A stretch of DNA of 64,000 nucleotides from Acidithiobacillus marinus (GTDB lineage: Bacteria; Pseudomonadota; Gammaproteobacteria; Acidithiobacillales; Acidithiobacillaceae): the NCBI RefSeq assembly GCF_002847505.1, contig NZ_MXAV01000040.1:39296-103295 (forward strand). Reading direction: 5' to 3'. A model generated the notes under the pieces. It was not told where the DNA came from. It worked only from the letters and a program-made list of their open reading frames with translations, and did not search any database. The translations under genes were made by a program, and so were the position numbers. This document shows positions 39,703 through 49,300 of this stretch, piece by piece; position 1 is the stretch's first letter; each line of letters begins with the position of its first letter.

Positions 39703-40236
39703 ATGATGCGGCAGTGGTTTCTGGGTGTGATGTTGTTGGTGCTTGCCGGAATGGCCTCGGCGAGCCCCATGAAAATTGGTTTTGTCGATCTGGACAAGGC
39801 GCTGCGTGAATTGCCGGAGGCTCAGGCTGGAGCTGCCAATCTGAACAAGCAGGTAGAAGCCAAACAGAAATCCATCGAGGCCAAGCGCCAGCAAATTGAT
39901 ACCTTTCAAAAGACTCTCGAAAAAGATTTTCCGCATTTGAGTAATACGCAGCGTCAGGATCGAGAAGCACAGTTACAGAACATGATTCTCAGTCTGCAGC
40001 AATTTCAGCAGCAGGCTCAGGACAGCCTCAATTATCAGCGTAATCAGATTCTCAAAAATATCCAGAAACAACTGGTCAAGGTGGTCAGCCAGATTGGCAG
40101 GGCGGGACATTACACCGTTATTCTCAATGATAAATCGGTGCTTTATGTGAGCGGTGCCATTGATTTGACCGGGCAGGTAGTTGCTGCCATGAAAAATTCG
40201 GCAGTGCAGCCCGTTGTGACAAAGAATAAGCCATGA
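39703..40236 (+). CDS. skp: Periplasmic chaperone Skp/OmpH family
   Basis: About 177 residues; TTG 39700 and ATG 39706 are possible alternatives. The signal peptide [19 protein letters not shown] is followed by [17 protein letters not shown] and a long coiled-coil of Q/K-rich helices (about 35-125), the tentacles that hold unfolded outer-membrane proteins. Placement between bamA and lpxD is standard. Confidence 0.93.
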   Translation: MMRQWFLGVMLLVLAGMASASPMKIGFVDLDKALRELPEAQAGAANLNKQVEAKQKSIEAKRQQIDTFQKTLEKDFPHLSNTQRQDREAQLQNMILSLQQFQQQAQDSLNYQRNQILKNIQKQLVKVVSQIGRAGHYTVILNDKSVLYVSGAIDLTGQVVAAMKNSAVQPVVTKNKP

Positions 40237-41294
40237 AAACCGGCACACACCAACTCCAGGATCTAGCCTGCCACATCGGTGGAGAACTGCGCGGTCAGGC
40301 AGACTATTTGATCACGGGGGTTGCGCCTCTCGAATTGGCTCAGTCTGGAGATATAACTTTTTATTTGTCAGGGACTTTACGCAGCACCTTGCAGTCCAGT
40401 CAGGCTGGCGCCGTGATTCTCAGCCCGCAAGCGGCGGAAGATTTTGTCGGAAACGCCATTATTGTGGCCAATCCCTATGCTGCTTTTGCCAAAATCCTCC
40501 ACCATCTGTTTCCCATGCCGCGACATGAACCGGGTGTGCATCACAGCGTGCAAATGGATCGTGATGTTCAGGTTCATCCCGAAACGCGGATGGATGCATT
40601 TGTCCGAGTGGAATCCGGAGCGAAAATTGCAGCGGGTGTCTGGTTGGAGACGGGGGTATTTATTGGTGCCAACGTCGAAATTGGGGCCGGCACCCATATT
40701 TATCCAGGGGTAAAAATTTATCGGAACTGCCGGATTGGTGAACGCTGCATCATTCATGCGGGTGCAGTGATCGGCGCAGATGGTTTTGGTTTTGCAGAAG
40801 AAAATAAAAAATACATCAAAATTCCGCAAGTAGGTGGGGTGCAACTGGGAAATGATGTGGAAATCGGGGCAAATAGTTGCATTGATCGTGGCGTGTTAAC
40901 AGATACTGTGCTTGGCGATGGTGTGAAAATCGATAATCTCGTCCAAGTCGGCCATAATGTGCACATCGGCGCACATACGGTGATTGCCGGACAAACCGGA
41001 GTTGCTGGTAGTACCCATATTGGCCGTTATTGCCGCATAGGTGGACAGGTGGGCATTGCTGGGCATATTGAAATTGCCGATGGCTCCGTAATTGCAGGAC
41101 AGAGTGCCATAACCCATTCTCTGCGTGTTCCTGGAGTTTATTCTGGCGTGGTACCAGCCCACGAAATTACCCGTTGGCGACGGATTGCGGCCCGTTTTGA
41201 CGGTTTGGATACCTTGTTTCGGCGCGTCAAGCTACTGGAAAAGAAGTCTGCGAGCCCGGCATCATCTGACGGAGAGCTATTGAATGGTGAGTGA
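40233..41294 (+). CDS. lpxD: UDP-3-O-acylglucosamine N-acyltransferase
   Basis: 353 residues. An N-terminal uridine-binding domain (about 1-100) is followed by left-handed beta-helix hexapeptide repeats, with [19 protein letters not shown] and the catalytic histidine in [14 protein letters not shown]. It adds the N-linked 3-hydroxyacyl chain in lipid A synthesis. ATGA overlap with skp. In this genome the substrate may carry an amide rather than an ester at position 3, because gnnA and gnnB are present. Confidence 0.97.
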   Translation: MKTGTHQLQDLACHIGGELRGQADYLITGVAPLELAQSGDITFYLSGTLRSTLQSSQAGAVILSPQAAEDFVGNAIIVANPYAAFAKILHHLFPMPRHEPGVHHSVQMDRDVQVHPETRMDAFVRVESGAKIAAGVWLETGVFIGANVEIGAGTHIYPGVKIYRNCRIGERCIIHAGAVIGADGFGFAEENKKYIKIPQVGGVQLGNDVEIGANSCIDRGVLTDTVLGDGVKIDNLVQVGHNVHIGAHTVIAGQTGVAGSTHIGRYCRIGGQVGIAGHIEIADGSVIAGQSAITHSLRVPGVYSGVVPAHEITRWRRIAARFDGLDTLFRRVKLLEKKSASPASSDGELLNGE

Positions 41295-41733
41295 ACTGAA
41301 TATTCAAGATATTATGAAGCGATTACCCCACCGCTATCCTTTTTTGCTGGTGGATCGCGTGCTTGCTGTAGAAGTGGGTAAATCCCTCCATGCAGTCAAA
41401 AATGTCACCATGAACGAGCCCTTTTTTCAGGGTCACTTCCCGGCCATGCCGGTCATGCCGGGAGTTTTGATCATCGAATCTTTAGCCCAGGCTGCAGCGC
41501 TCCTGGCTTTTGTCTCGGAAGACAAGTATGGAGAAAATGCAGCCGTCTATTTTGCAGGGATAGACAAGGCTCGTTTTCGCAAACCCGTCACTCCGGGGGA
41601 TCGTCTGGAATTGCATGCGAACGTCAGTCGCCGCCGTACTGGGATGTGGCAAATGGAAACCCAGGCGTTGGTTGATGGTACCGAAGTGGCTTCGGCCCTT
41701 TTGATGGCCACGTTGCGGGAAACTGCTCCGTGA
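41284..41733 (+). CDS. fabZ: 3-hydroxyacyl-ACP dehydratase FabZ
   Basis: 149 residues, hot-dog fold. Opening [20 protein letters not shown], then catalytic [20 protein letters not shown] with His and Glu. It competes with LpxA and LpxD for 3-hydroxyacyl-ACP. It starts 11 bases inside lpxD and its stop overlaps the lpxA GTG. Confidence 0.97.
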   Translation: MVSELNIQDIMKRLPHRYPFLLVDRVLAVEVGKSLHAVKNVTMNEPFFQGHFPAMPVMPGVLIIESLAQAAALLAFVSEDKYGENAAVYFAGIDKARFRKPVTPGDRLELHANVSRRRTGMWQMETQALVDGTEVASALLMATLRETAP

Positions 41734-42512
41734 GTACGGATATCCATCCTTCGGCGATTATAGAGCCTGGCGCTAAAATAGGATCAGGTTGCAAAATCGG
41801 GCCTTTTGCCGTGATTGGCGCCCAGGTGGAAATAGGCGAGTATTGCCAGATAGGTGCTCATGCCGTTCTCGAAGGTCCTACCAAGCTCGGCAGCCACAAC
41901 CAGATATTTCAGTTTGCTTCTGTGGGAACAGCGCCTCAGGATATGGGCTACAAGGGTGAGTCTACCTCTTTGGAGATTGGCTCTCACAATACCTTGCGGG
42001 AATTTGTGACCGTTAATCGTGGTACCTTGAAGGGCGGTGGCGTAACCCGCATCGGTAGTCACAATTTGTTGATGGCCTATTGTCATGTAGCCCATGATTG
42101 TCATATTGGCGATCAAGTGGTGATGGCCAATGCCGCCACATTGGCCGGTCATGTCCATATCGAAAATCATGCCATTCTCGGCGGACTATCTGCTGTACAT
42201 CAGTTTGCCCGGGTGGGGGCGCACGCCATTTTGGGCGGGGGAACCATGGCACCCCTGGATATCCCCCCCTACATGATGGCGGCGGGCAATCATGCCAGCC
42301 TGCATGGTATCAACGTCCGCGGTTTGGCGCGTCGGGGGATTTCCCGGGAGACTATTTTGCAGATCAAACGCGCTTACCGGCTTTTGTTTCGTTCCGGCCA
42401 GCGTTTGGATGCGGCGATGGAAGAAGTCGAACAACGGGGCCTCGATGCTCCCGAGATCGCGCATCTTCTCGCGTTCATTCGCAGCAGCAAAAGAGGAATT
42501 ACGCGACCATGA
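41730..42512 (+). CDS. lpxA: UDP-N-acetylglucosamine acyltransferase LpxA
   Basis: 260 residues with a GTG start. Hexapeptide beta-helix (IHPSAIIEPGAKIGSGCKIG) and the catalytic histidine region LLMAYCHVAHDCHIG, then a C-terminal helical domain. It adds the first acyl chain of lipid A. The A. ferrooxidans orthologue is reported to prefer UDP-GlcNAc while also accepting the 3-amino analogue slowly. Coupled to fabZ and gnnA by 4-base overlaps. Confidence 0.97.
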   Translation: MSTDIHPSAIIEPGAKIGSGCKIGPFAVIGAQVEIGEYCQIGAHAVLEGPTKLGSHNQIFQFASVGTAPQDMGYKGESTSLEIGSHNTLREFVTVNRGTLKGGGVTRIGSHNLLMAYCHVAHDCHIGDQVVMANAATLAGHVHIENHAILGGLSAVHQFARVGAHAILGGGTMAPLDIPPYMMAAGNHASLHGINVRGLARRGISRETILQIKRAYRLLFRSGQRLDAAMEEVEQRGLDAPEIAHLLAFIRSSKRGITRP

Positions 42513-43462
42513 AGCATCTCAAGACCGCTGTGATCGGTGTGGGCCATCTGGGTCGATTCCACGCCCAAAAGTATGCCAGTCTTTCCGATTTGCAGGGAAT
42601 CTATGATGCCAACCCGGCCCGGGCTGCCGAAGTAGCCCAAGAGCTGAATTGTCGGGTATTTGCTAGTATTCCTGAGCTGCTGTCTTCGGTAGAGGCCATT
42701 TCCATTGCTACGCCCACCTCTACCCATCATGAAGTCGCCGAATCCGCCCTGCGCGCCGGGGTTCATTGTCTGGTGGAAAAGCCGTTTACCCTGAATATTC
42801 AGGAAGCCGATGCCTTGATCGCGCTGGCCCAGGAAAAACAACTGGTGCTGGGTGTAGGCCATATCAAACGGGTCCATCCGGCTATCCGCCATCTGCGTCA
42901 GGCCGGTTATGGAGCTCCGCGCTATCTGGAAGCCGAGCGCCTGGCGCCTTTCAAGCCGCGCTCTCTGGATATTGATGTCATCATGGATCTCATGATTCAC
43001 GATCTGGATCTGACCTTGCTGCTGACCGGCGCCGAACCTGTCGATGTGCGCGCCGTTGGGGTGGCTGCCGTGACAGACAAGGCTGATATGGCCAACGCCT
43101 GGGTGACCCTCAACAATGGCAGCGTAGCCAATCTTGCCGCTTCCCGGGTGGTCCGCGAGCCGGCCCGGCGTCTGCGGATTTTCTGGCAGGATCGTTATGC
43201 CTCAGTGGATTTCATCCAGAATACTCTGCACATTTATCATCGTGGTGAAGGGGCGGTGCCCGGCATTCCCGGGGTTCGCGATGAAGCCATTGATTTGCCC
43301 AAGAAAGATGCCCTGGCTGCGGAAATTGAAGATTTTCTGACAGCGGTCATGCAGCAATCCCCGGTATTCTGTGACGGGCAGGCGGGCCGTCGGGTGCTGG
43401 CAGCGGCCTTGCAGGTGCGCAGTGCAGTGGATGAATTTCTTTCCCGTAAGCAGGAAAAATAA
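42509..43462 (+). CDS. gnnA: UDP-GlcNAc 3-dehydrogenase GnnA (Gfo/Idh/MocA family)
   Basis: 317 residues from ATG 42509 (ATGA overlap with lpxA). Rossmann domain TAVIGVGHLGRFHAQKY, the family lysine motif LVEKPFTLN, and a C-terminal alpha/beta domain with IHDLDLTLLL. By its position between lpxA and gnnB it is the A. ferrooxidans-type enzyme that oxidises the 3-OH of UDP-GlcNAc with NAD+. The product is the substrate of GnnB. The biochemical role comes from published A. ferrooxidans work, not from this sequence. Confidence 0.9.
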   Translation: MKHLKTAVIGVGHLGRFHAQKYASLSDLQGIYDANPARAAEVAQELNCRVFASIPELLSSVEAISIATPTSTHHEVAESALRAGVHCLVEKPFTLNIQEADALIALAQEKQLVLGVGHIKRVHPAIRHLRQAGYGAPRYLEAERLAPFKPRSLDIDVIMDLMIHDLDLTLLLTGAEPVDVRAVGVAAVTDKADMANAWVTLNNGSVANLAASRVVREPARRLRIFWQDRYASVDFIQNTLHIYHRGEGAVPGIPGVRDEAIDLPKKDALAAEIEDFLTAVMQQSPVFCDGQAGRRVLAAALQVRSAVDEFLSRKQEK

Positions 43463-43477
43463 ACAGGAAAAACAAGC

Positions 43478-44581
43478 ATGAGTCAAAACATTCCTATGGT
43501 GGATTTGCGGACCCATTTCCAGCCGTTGCGTGAAGAAATCCTCGCGGGCATGGGAAAAATTCTGGATCAGGCGAGCTTCATTCTGGGGGAGCATGGCCGG
43601 GCCCTGGAAAGCGAAGTGGCCCAGCTTTGCGGTGTCGCCCACGGTGTGGGCTGTGCTTCGGGTACTGATGCCTTGCTGCTGGCGCTGCGCGCCTTGGGTA
43701 TCGGCCCTGGAGATGAGGTCATTGTGCCGACCTTCACCTTTATTGCTACTGCCGAAGCGGTGCTCTATGTGGGTGCCAAGCCGGTGTTTGTGGATGTGGA
43801 CCCGCACAGTTATGTGCTCACAGTGCCGCTGATTGAAGCGGCTATTACTGCCCGTACCAAGGCGATTATTCCGGTGCATCTCTATGGATTGCCCGCTGAC
43901 ATGCCGGCGATCATGGCGCTGGCTCAGCAGCATGGTTTGAAAGTCATCGAAGATTGCGCCCAGGCCATAGGGGCCAGTATTCACGGTCGCCCGGTGGGCA
44001 GCTTTGGTGACCTGGGCTGTTTTTCCTTTTTCCCCAGCAAGAATCTCGGCGGGGCTGGTGATGGCGGGATGGTGGTGACCAATGATCCCGCACTGGACAA
44101 GCAGTTGCGGGGCTTGCGCAATCATGGTTCCTGGCAGACGTATCATCATGATGTGCTCGGTTACAATAGCCGTCTCGATGAAATGCAGGCACTCATTTTG
44201 CGTACGGAATTTCCGCATCTGGCGACTTTCAGCGCTGGTCGCCAACAGGCAGCGGCCTGGTATGGCCAGCATCTGGCCGGTCTGGATCTGCAACTGCCTA
44301 GTGCGGCCGATGGATATCAGCATGTTTATCATCAATATACCATTCAGCTGGAGGGTCGGGATACGGTGAAAGCGGCCTTGCAGGCGGAAGGCATTGCCAG
44401 TGCCATTTACTATCCCATTCCGGGTCATCGTCAGAAAATGTTTGGCGAGCAGGTTCAGGGACATTGTCCCGTCGCCGACAAACTGGCCGAGCGGGTACTT
44501 TCCCTTCCTATGTTCCCCGAATTGCAGGAAGCACAAATTATCCGGGTGGCCGAAGTCATCCGTCGCAGCCTCCGGGCTTAG
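43478..44581 (+). CDS. gnnB: UDP-3-keto-GlcNAc aminotransferase GnnB (DegT/DnrJ/EryC1 family)
   Basis: 367 residues, PLP sugar aminotransferase. GCASGTDALLLALRALGIGP, FTFIATAEAV, IEDCAQAIGA and the PLP lysine in FFPSKNLGGAGDGG are present. With GnnA it makes UDP-GlcNAc3N, so lipid A can carry amide-linked chains at position 3. Amide links resist acid hydrolysis, which would suit an acidophile (inference). It is followed at once by lpxB. Confidence 0.9.
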   Translation: MSQNIPMVDLRTHFQPLREEILAGMGKILDQASFILGEHGRALESEVAQLCGVAHGVGCASGTDALLLALRALGIGPGDEVIVPTFTFIATAEAVLYVGAKPVFVDVDPHSYVLTVPLIEAAITARTKAIIPVHLYGLPADMPAIMALAQQHGLKVIEDCAQAIGASIHGRPVGSFGDLGCFSFFPSKNLGGAGDGGMVVTNDPALDKQLRGLRNHGSWQTYHHDVLGYNSRLDEMQALILRTEFPHLATFSAGRQQAAAWYGQHLAGLDLQLPSAADGYQHVYHQYTIQLEGRDTVKAALQAEGIASAIYYPIPGHRQKMFGEQVQGHCPVADKLAERVLSLPMFPELQEAQIIRVAEVIRRSLRA

Positions 44582-44584
44582 GAC

Positions 44585-45712
44585 TTGGGCAAGGTATTTC
44601 TCCTTGCCGTAGAACGCTCCGGGGAAAACCTCGGGCTGGAAATCATGGCCAATGCGGCGGCCGCCGGACTGGATCTGCAATGGTCAGGGGTGGTCGGGGC
44701 ACGCTTACAGGCGGCCGGGGTGGATAATATTGCCGATGGTGAAGTGCTGGCAGTTATCGGCTTGATTGAAGTGCTGCGCCATTATGGAGCGCTGCGGCGA
44801 CTTTACCACCGGGTCGTAGCTCACCTGAAAAAAGAAAAACCCCTCTGTGTGATCCTGATCGATCACCCGGCCTTTAATCTGCGTATCGCCAAGGTGGCCA
44901 AGGCTCTGGGTATCCGGGTTCTTTATGTGGTAGGTCCGCAAATATGGGCCTGGCGTGGCCAGCGCATTCATCAGATCAAGCAGATGGTCGATCAGATGCT
45001 GGTGCTTTTTCCCTTTGAGGTGCCCATTTACACTGAAGCCGGGGTTCCTGTGCAGGTGCTGGCACATCCCCTGCTGGAGCAGACGGCTGCCGCACCGGAT
45101 CGGGTGACTGCCAGAGTGGCCTTGGGTCTGAAATCCGATCAGCCGGTCTTGGCCCTGTTGCCAGGTAGTCGTCGCGGTGAGCTGGAAAAGCTTTCTCGGC
45201 GCTATGCCGAAACAGCGGTCCTGTTGCGCCGGCAAATGCCTCATCTGCAACTGGTCGTGGCTCTGGCCCGTCCCGAGTTGGCGAGTACCTGGAAGCAGCA
45301 CTGGCAGCGCGGTGCTGGTCCAGAGGATGCGTTGGTCGTCAGCGCCCAGACCCGGACCGTGTTGGCCGCCGCCGAAGTCGTGCTGGTGGCTTCCGGGACA
45401 GCGACTCTGGAAACCGCCTTGATGGCACGCCCAGCGGTCGTGGTGTACGTCCTCAATGCCTTGACCTATGCTTTCGCCAGAAGATTGGTCAAAACACCGT
45501 TTGTGGCCATGCCGAATATTCTGCTCAAGGAGGCGGTTTATCCGGAATTCCTGCAGAAAGATTTCACGGCAGATCAGGTGGCTGCCACACTATTGTCTCT
45601 ATTCGGTGCAGCCGGACAGGAGCAGCTGCGGCGCTTGCAAAGGCTGCGCGGCTTGCTGCAGGGAGATTCTCCAGAAGCGCTGCAGCAGGTCCTGCGGAAG
45701 ATGCTCACATGA
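44585..45712 (+). CDS. lpxB: Lipid-A-disaccharide synthase
   Basis: 375 residues from TTG 44585, 3 bases after gnnB. GT19 enzyme joining UDP-2,3-diacylglucosamine and lipid X. Conserved IDHPAFNLRIAK, VGPQIWAWRGQRI, LLPGSRRGELEKL and ASGTATLETALM are present. The N-terminal motif, GETSGD in E. coli, reads VERSGENLG here, an unusual variation. The start is supported only by gene packing. Confidence 0.93.
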   Translation: MGKVFLLAVERSGENLGLEIMANAAAAGLDLQWSGVVGARLQAAGVDNIADGEVLAVIGLIEVLRHYGALRRLYHRVVAHLKKEKPLCVILIDHPAFNLRIAKVAKALGIRVLYVVGPQIWAWRGQRIHQIKQMVDQMLVLFPFEVPIYTEAGVPVQVLAHPLLEQTAAAPDRVTARVALGLKSDQPVLALLPGSRRGELEKLSRRYAETAVLLRRQMPHLQLVVALARPELASTWKQHWQRGAGPEDALVVSAQTRTVLAAAEVVLVASGTATLETALMARPAVVVYVLNALTYAFARRLVKTPFVAMPNILLKEAVYPEFLQKDFTADQVAATLLSLFGAAGQEQLRRLQRLRGLLQGDSPEALQQVLRKMLT

Positions 45713-46308
45713 AGCGGCCCGTAGCACCGGTGCTGGAGCATTGGGGGCCGGGGTGTGCAGGGGTGGATGAAGCCGGACGTGGTCCCCTGGCCGGGCCGGT
45801 CATTGCCGCAGCGGTCATTTTGCGCGAACCACTATATGGTCTCAATGATTCCAAGAAGATGACGGCCAGGGCGCGTTTGCAATGGGCTCTCAGAATTCGT
45901 CAGGAAGCCCTGGCCTGGTCCGTGAGTTGGGCTGCCGTCTGGGAAATTGAGCGTTATAATATTTTGCAGGCATCCTTGCGCGCCATGTCCCGGGCCGTAG
46001 GCGCATTGCCTGTGCGCCCCCAACGCATCGTGGTGGACGGCAACCAGACACCGCCCGGCTGGCAGGTCGAGACCGTGGTGGGCGGCGATGGGCGGGTCGA
46101 TGCCATTGCGGCGGCCAGTATTCTGGCCAAGGTTACCCGTGATCAGACCATGCAGGTACTGGATCGTTATTATCCAGCTTATGGCCTGGCCCGGCACATG
46201 GGTTATGGTACCGCCGCTCATTTACAGGCATTGCAGCGTCATGGCCCGTGCCCGCTGCATCGCCGTGGTTTTGGCCCGGTGGATCGGGCCTGGGAGACAG
46301 GACAATGA
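45709..46308 (+). CDS. rnhB: Ribonuclease HII
   Basis: 199 residues. Removes ribonucleotides and RNA primers from DNA. Active-site acids in GVDEAGRGPLAGPV, VDGN and the later DAIAAASILAKVTRD. ATGA overlaps on both sides, with lpxB before and dnaE after. Confidence 0.97.
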   Translation: MKRPVAPVLEHWGPGCAGVDEAGRGPLAGPVIAAAVILREPLYGLNDSKKMTARARLQWALRIRQEALAWSVSWAAVWEIERYNILQASLRAMSRAVGALPVRPQRIVVDGNQTPPGWQVETVVGGDGRVDAIAAASILAKVTRDQTMQVLDRYYPAYGLARHMGYGTAAHLQALQRHGPCPLHRRGFGPVDRAWETGQ

Positions 46309-49300
46309 GTGACCCCAGCTTCGTGCATCTGCATGTGCATTCCGAATATTCCCTGGAAGACGGTATTATTCCGGTGAAGGCACTGGTGAAACGCTGCGTT
46401 GAAAAAAACATGCCGGCGGTAGCCATTACCGATCATGGTAACCTGTTTGCCTTGGTCAAGTTTTATAATGCCGCCCGTAGTCAGGGCATCAAGGCGTTAA
46501 TTGGCAGTGAAATCTGGATTCATGATCCGGCTGACGCAGAGCGTCCTGCCAGTCTGATTTTGTTGTGCATGAATAAAACCGGTTATGGGCATCTCAGTCG
46601 CTTGCTGAGTCGGGCCTATCTGGAAGGTCAGCAGCAGGGGCGTCCGCAAATTCAAGCAGGGTGGTTACAGCAAGCCAACACGGGGCTGATTGCGCTGTCC
46701 GCAGCCGGGCAGGGCGAAATCGGTCGAGCGTTGTTACGCCATGACCAGGTGCAGGCGGAAAGGCTGGCCCGGCAATATGCTGACTGGTTCCCCGAGCGTT
46801 TTTATCTGGAATTGCAGCGGAATGGTGAGCAGGATCAGGAAAGTCTGGTGCAGGCGACCCTGGCCTTGGCGCAAAAGCTGAATTTGCCTGTCGTCGCCAG
46901 CAATAATGCCCACTTTCTGGATGCCAGCGATTTTGCCGCCTTTGATGCCCGGCAGTGTATTTCTGCGGGCCTGACCCTGGATGATCCACGCCGGCCAAAG
47001 CGTTTCACGACAGAACATCGTTTGCCAGATCCCGAGGAGATGCGGACGCTTTTCGCGGATATTCCCGAGGCCTGTGACAACACGGTGGAAATTGCCAAGC
47101 GTTGTAATCTGGAGCTGGTACTCGGCCAATATGCCCTGCCCGATTACCCGATACCCGCAGGTCAATCCATTGATGACTATCTGCACGAGGCGGCGCAAAA
47201 AGGCCTGCAGCAGCGTCTGCAAGCTTTGAAGATCGGTGGCGAAGCCAGCCATCCCTATCATGAACGCTTGCTGCGTGAGGTGGGCGTGATTCAAAAAATG
47301 GGTTTTCCCGGCTATTTTCTGATTGTGGCTGACTTTATCCAGTGGGCCAAAAATAACGGGGTGCCGGTGGGTCCCGGGCGCGGCTCCGGAGCAGGCTCTC
47401 TGGTGGCTTATGCTTTGGGGATTACGGATCTGGATCCCATCAGTAATGGTTTGCTGTTTGAGCGCTTTCTGAATCCCGAGCGGGTATCCATGCCCGACTT
47501 CGATGTGGATTTCTGCATGGACCAGCGTGACCGGGTCATTCAGTATGTGGCGGAAAAATACGGACGTGACCGGGTCGGGCAAATCATTACCTTCGGCACC
47601 ATGAAAGCCCGGGCGGTGGTTCGCGATGTAGGACGAGTGCTGGGCTTGCCTTATGGGTTTGTCGATCAGCTCGCCAAGCTGGTGCCTGCTGATCTGGGTA
47701 TGACTTTGGCGAAGGCTCTGGATGAATCCGAAGAATTGCGGCGTCGTCAGACGGAAGAAGATGACGTCCGGGATTTGCTGGATATTGCCCTGCGGCTGGA
47801 AGGGCTGCCGCGCCATGCTTCTACCCATGCAGGTGGTGTGGTCATTTCTCCGGAGCCACTGGCCGATCGCTTGCCCCTGTTTACGGATAGCTCTGGTGAA
47901 AGTGGCAACGTGACCCAGCTGGATAAGGATGATGTCGAAAAAATGGGGCTGGTCAAGTTCGACTTTCTCGGTCTGCGGACCCTGACTATCATTGATATGG
48001 CCGTCAAGCTCATCAACGCCGCACATCCATCCCATGTTCCCCTGGACATTCAGCAGCTGCCCCTGGACGATCCGGAAACCTATGCCCTCCTCAAATCCAC
48101 GGAAACCGTCGCCGTATTCCAGCTCGAATCATCAGGCATGCGCGATCTGGTCCGCCGCCTGCAACCCGATACTTTTGAAGATATTGTCGCCCTGGTCGCC
48201 CTGTTTCGCCCGGGACCCCTGCAGTCGGGCATGGTGGATGATTTCATCGCCCGCAAACATGGCAAGGCTCAGGTCACCTATTTGCACCCCGATCTGGCGC
48301 CGATTCTCCAGGAAACCTATGGGGTAATCGTCTATCAGGAACAGGTCATGCAGTCCGCGCAGGTGCTGGCGGGCTACTCCCTGGGTGGCGCCGATTTGCT
48401 GCGCCGTGCCATGGGCAAGAAAAAGCCCGAGGAAATGGCCAAACAGCGCAGTATTTTTCTGGAGGGCGCCCATAAAAATGGTCTGCAACCCGATCAGGCA
48501 GGCGCTATTTTTGATTTGATGGAAAAGTTTGCCGAATATGGATTCAATAAATCCCATTCTGCAGCCTACGCGCTGGTCTCCTATCAGACCGCCTACCTCA
48601 AGGCCCATTATCCCCAGTTTTTCATGGCTGCCGTACTGACCGCAGATATGGATCATACCGACAAGGTTGTGGCCATGATTGCCGAGTGCCAACGCATGGG
48701 CCTGCGCATTGCTCCGCCCAGCGTACAGCGCAGTGGTCTGGAATTTCGTCCCGAGGGCGACCAGGATATCCGCTTTGGTTTGGGGGCCATTAAAGGACTC
48801 GGCCGGGCGGCTATCCAGGCCATTCTGGAAGCGCGTGCCGTGGGGCCCTTCACGAGTCTTTTTGACCTGCTCTGCCGGGTGGACAGTCAAAAAATCAATC
48901 GCCGCGCTCTGGAGGCCCTGATTCGGGCGGGTGCCATGGATGACTGGCAGGTATCGCGGGCAGATCTCATCGCCTCGCTGGAAAATACCATGGAAGCTGC
49001 TGCACAATATCAGCACAGTCAGGCCAGCCAGCAGGAATCGCTGTTTGCGGGGCTGGAAGCTTTACCGGTTGCGCCGCCCATGAGTCAGGCTGTTCCCTGG
49101 ACATCCACTGAAACTCTCCGCCAGGAGCGGGAAACCCTGGGTTTTTATTTCAGCGGCCATCCTATGGATACCTTGCGCGACGAGCTGGCGGAACTGGATG
49201 TCCAGCCATTGGGACAACTTTCGTCGGGGACCGTGGTACTGGTGGCAGGATTGGTGGTCGCCCGGCGCAGTACCCGCACTAAAAGAGGCGACCGGATTTA

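Noticed and set aside
42098..42508. Upstream extension of gnnA
   Set aside because: It lies inside lpxA in another frame. The gnnA start at 42509 is set by the ATGA overlap and by the Rossmann motif that follows.
43202..44680. 492-codon open frame on the minus strand
   Set aside because: It is the shadow of gnnA-gnnB-lpxB, whose plus-strand frames carry clear family motifs, and the minus frame shows none.
46734..48035. 433-codon open frame on the minus strand
   Set aside because: It is antisense to dnaE catalytic regions; coding signal belongs to dnaE.
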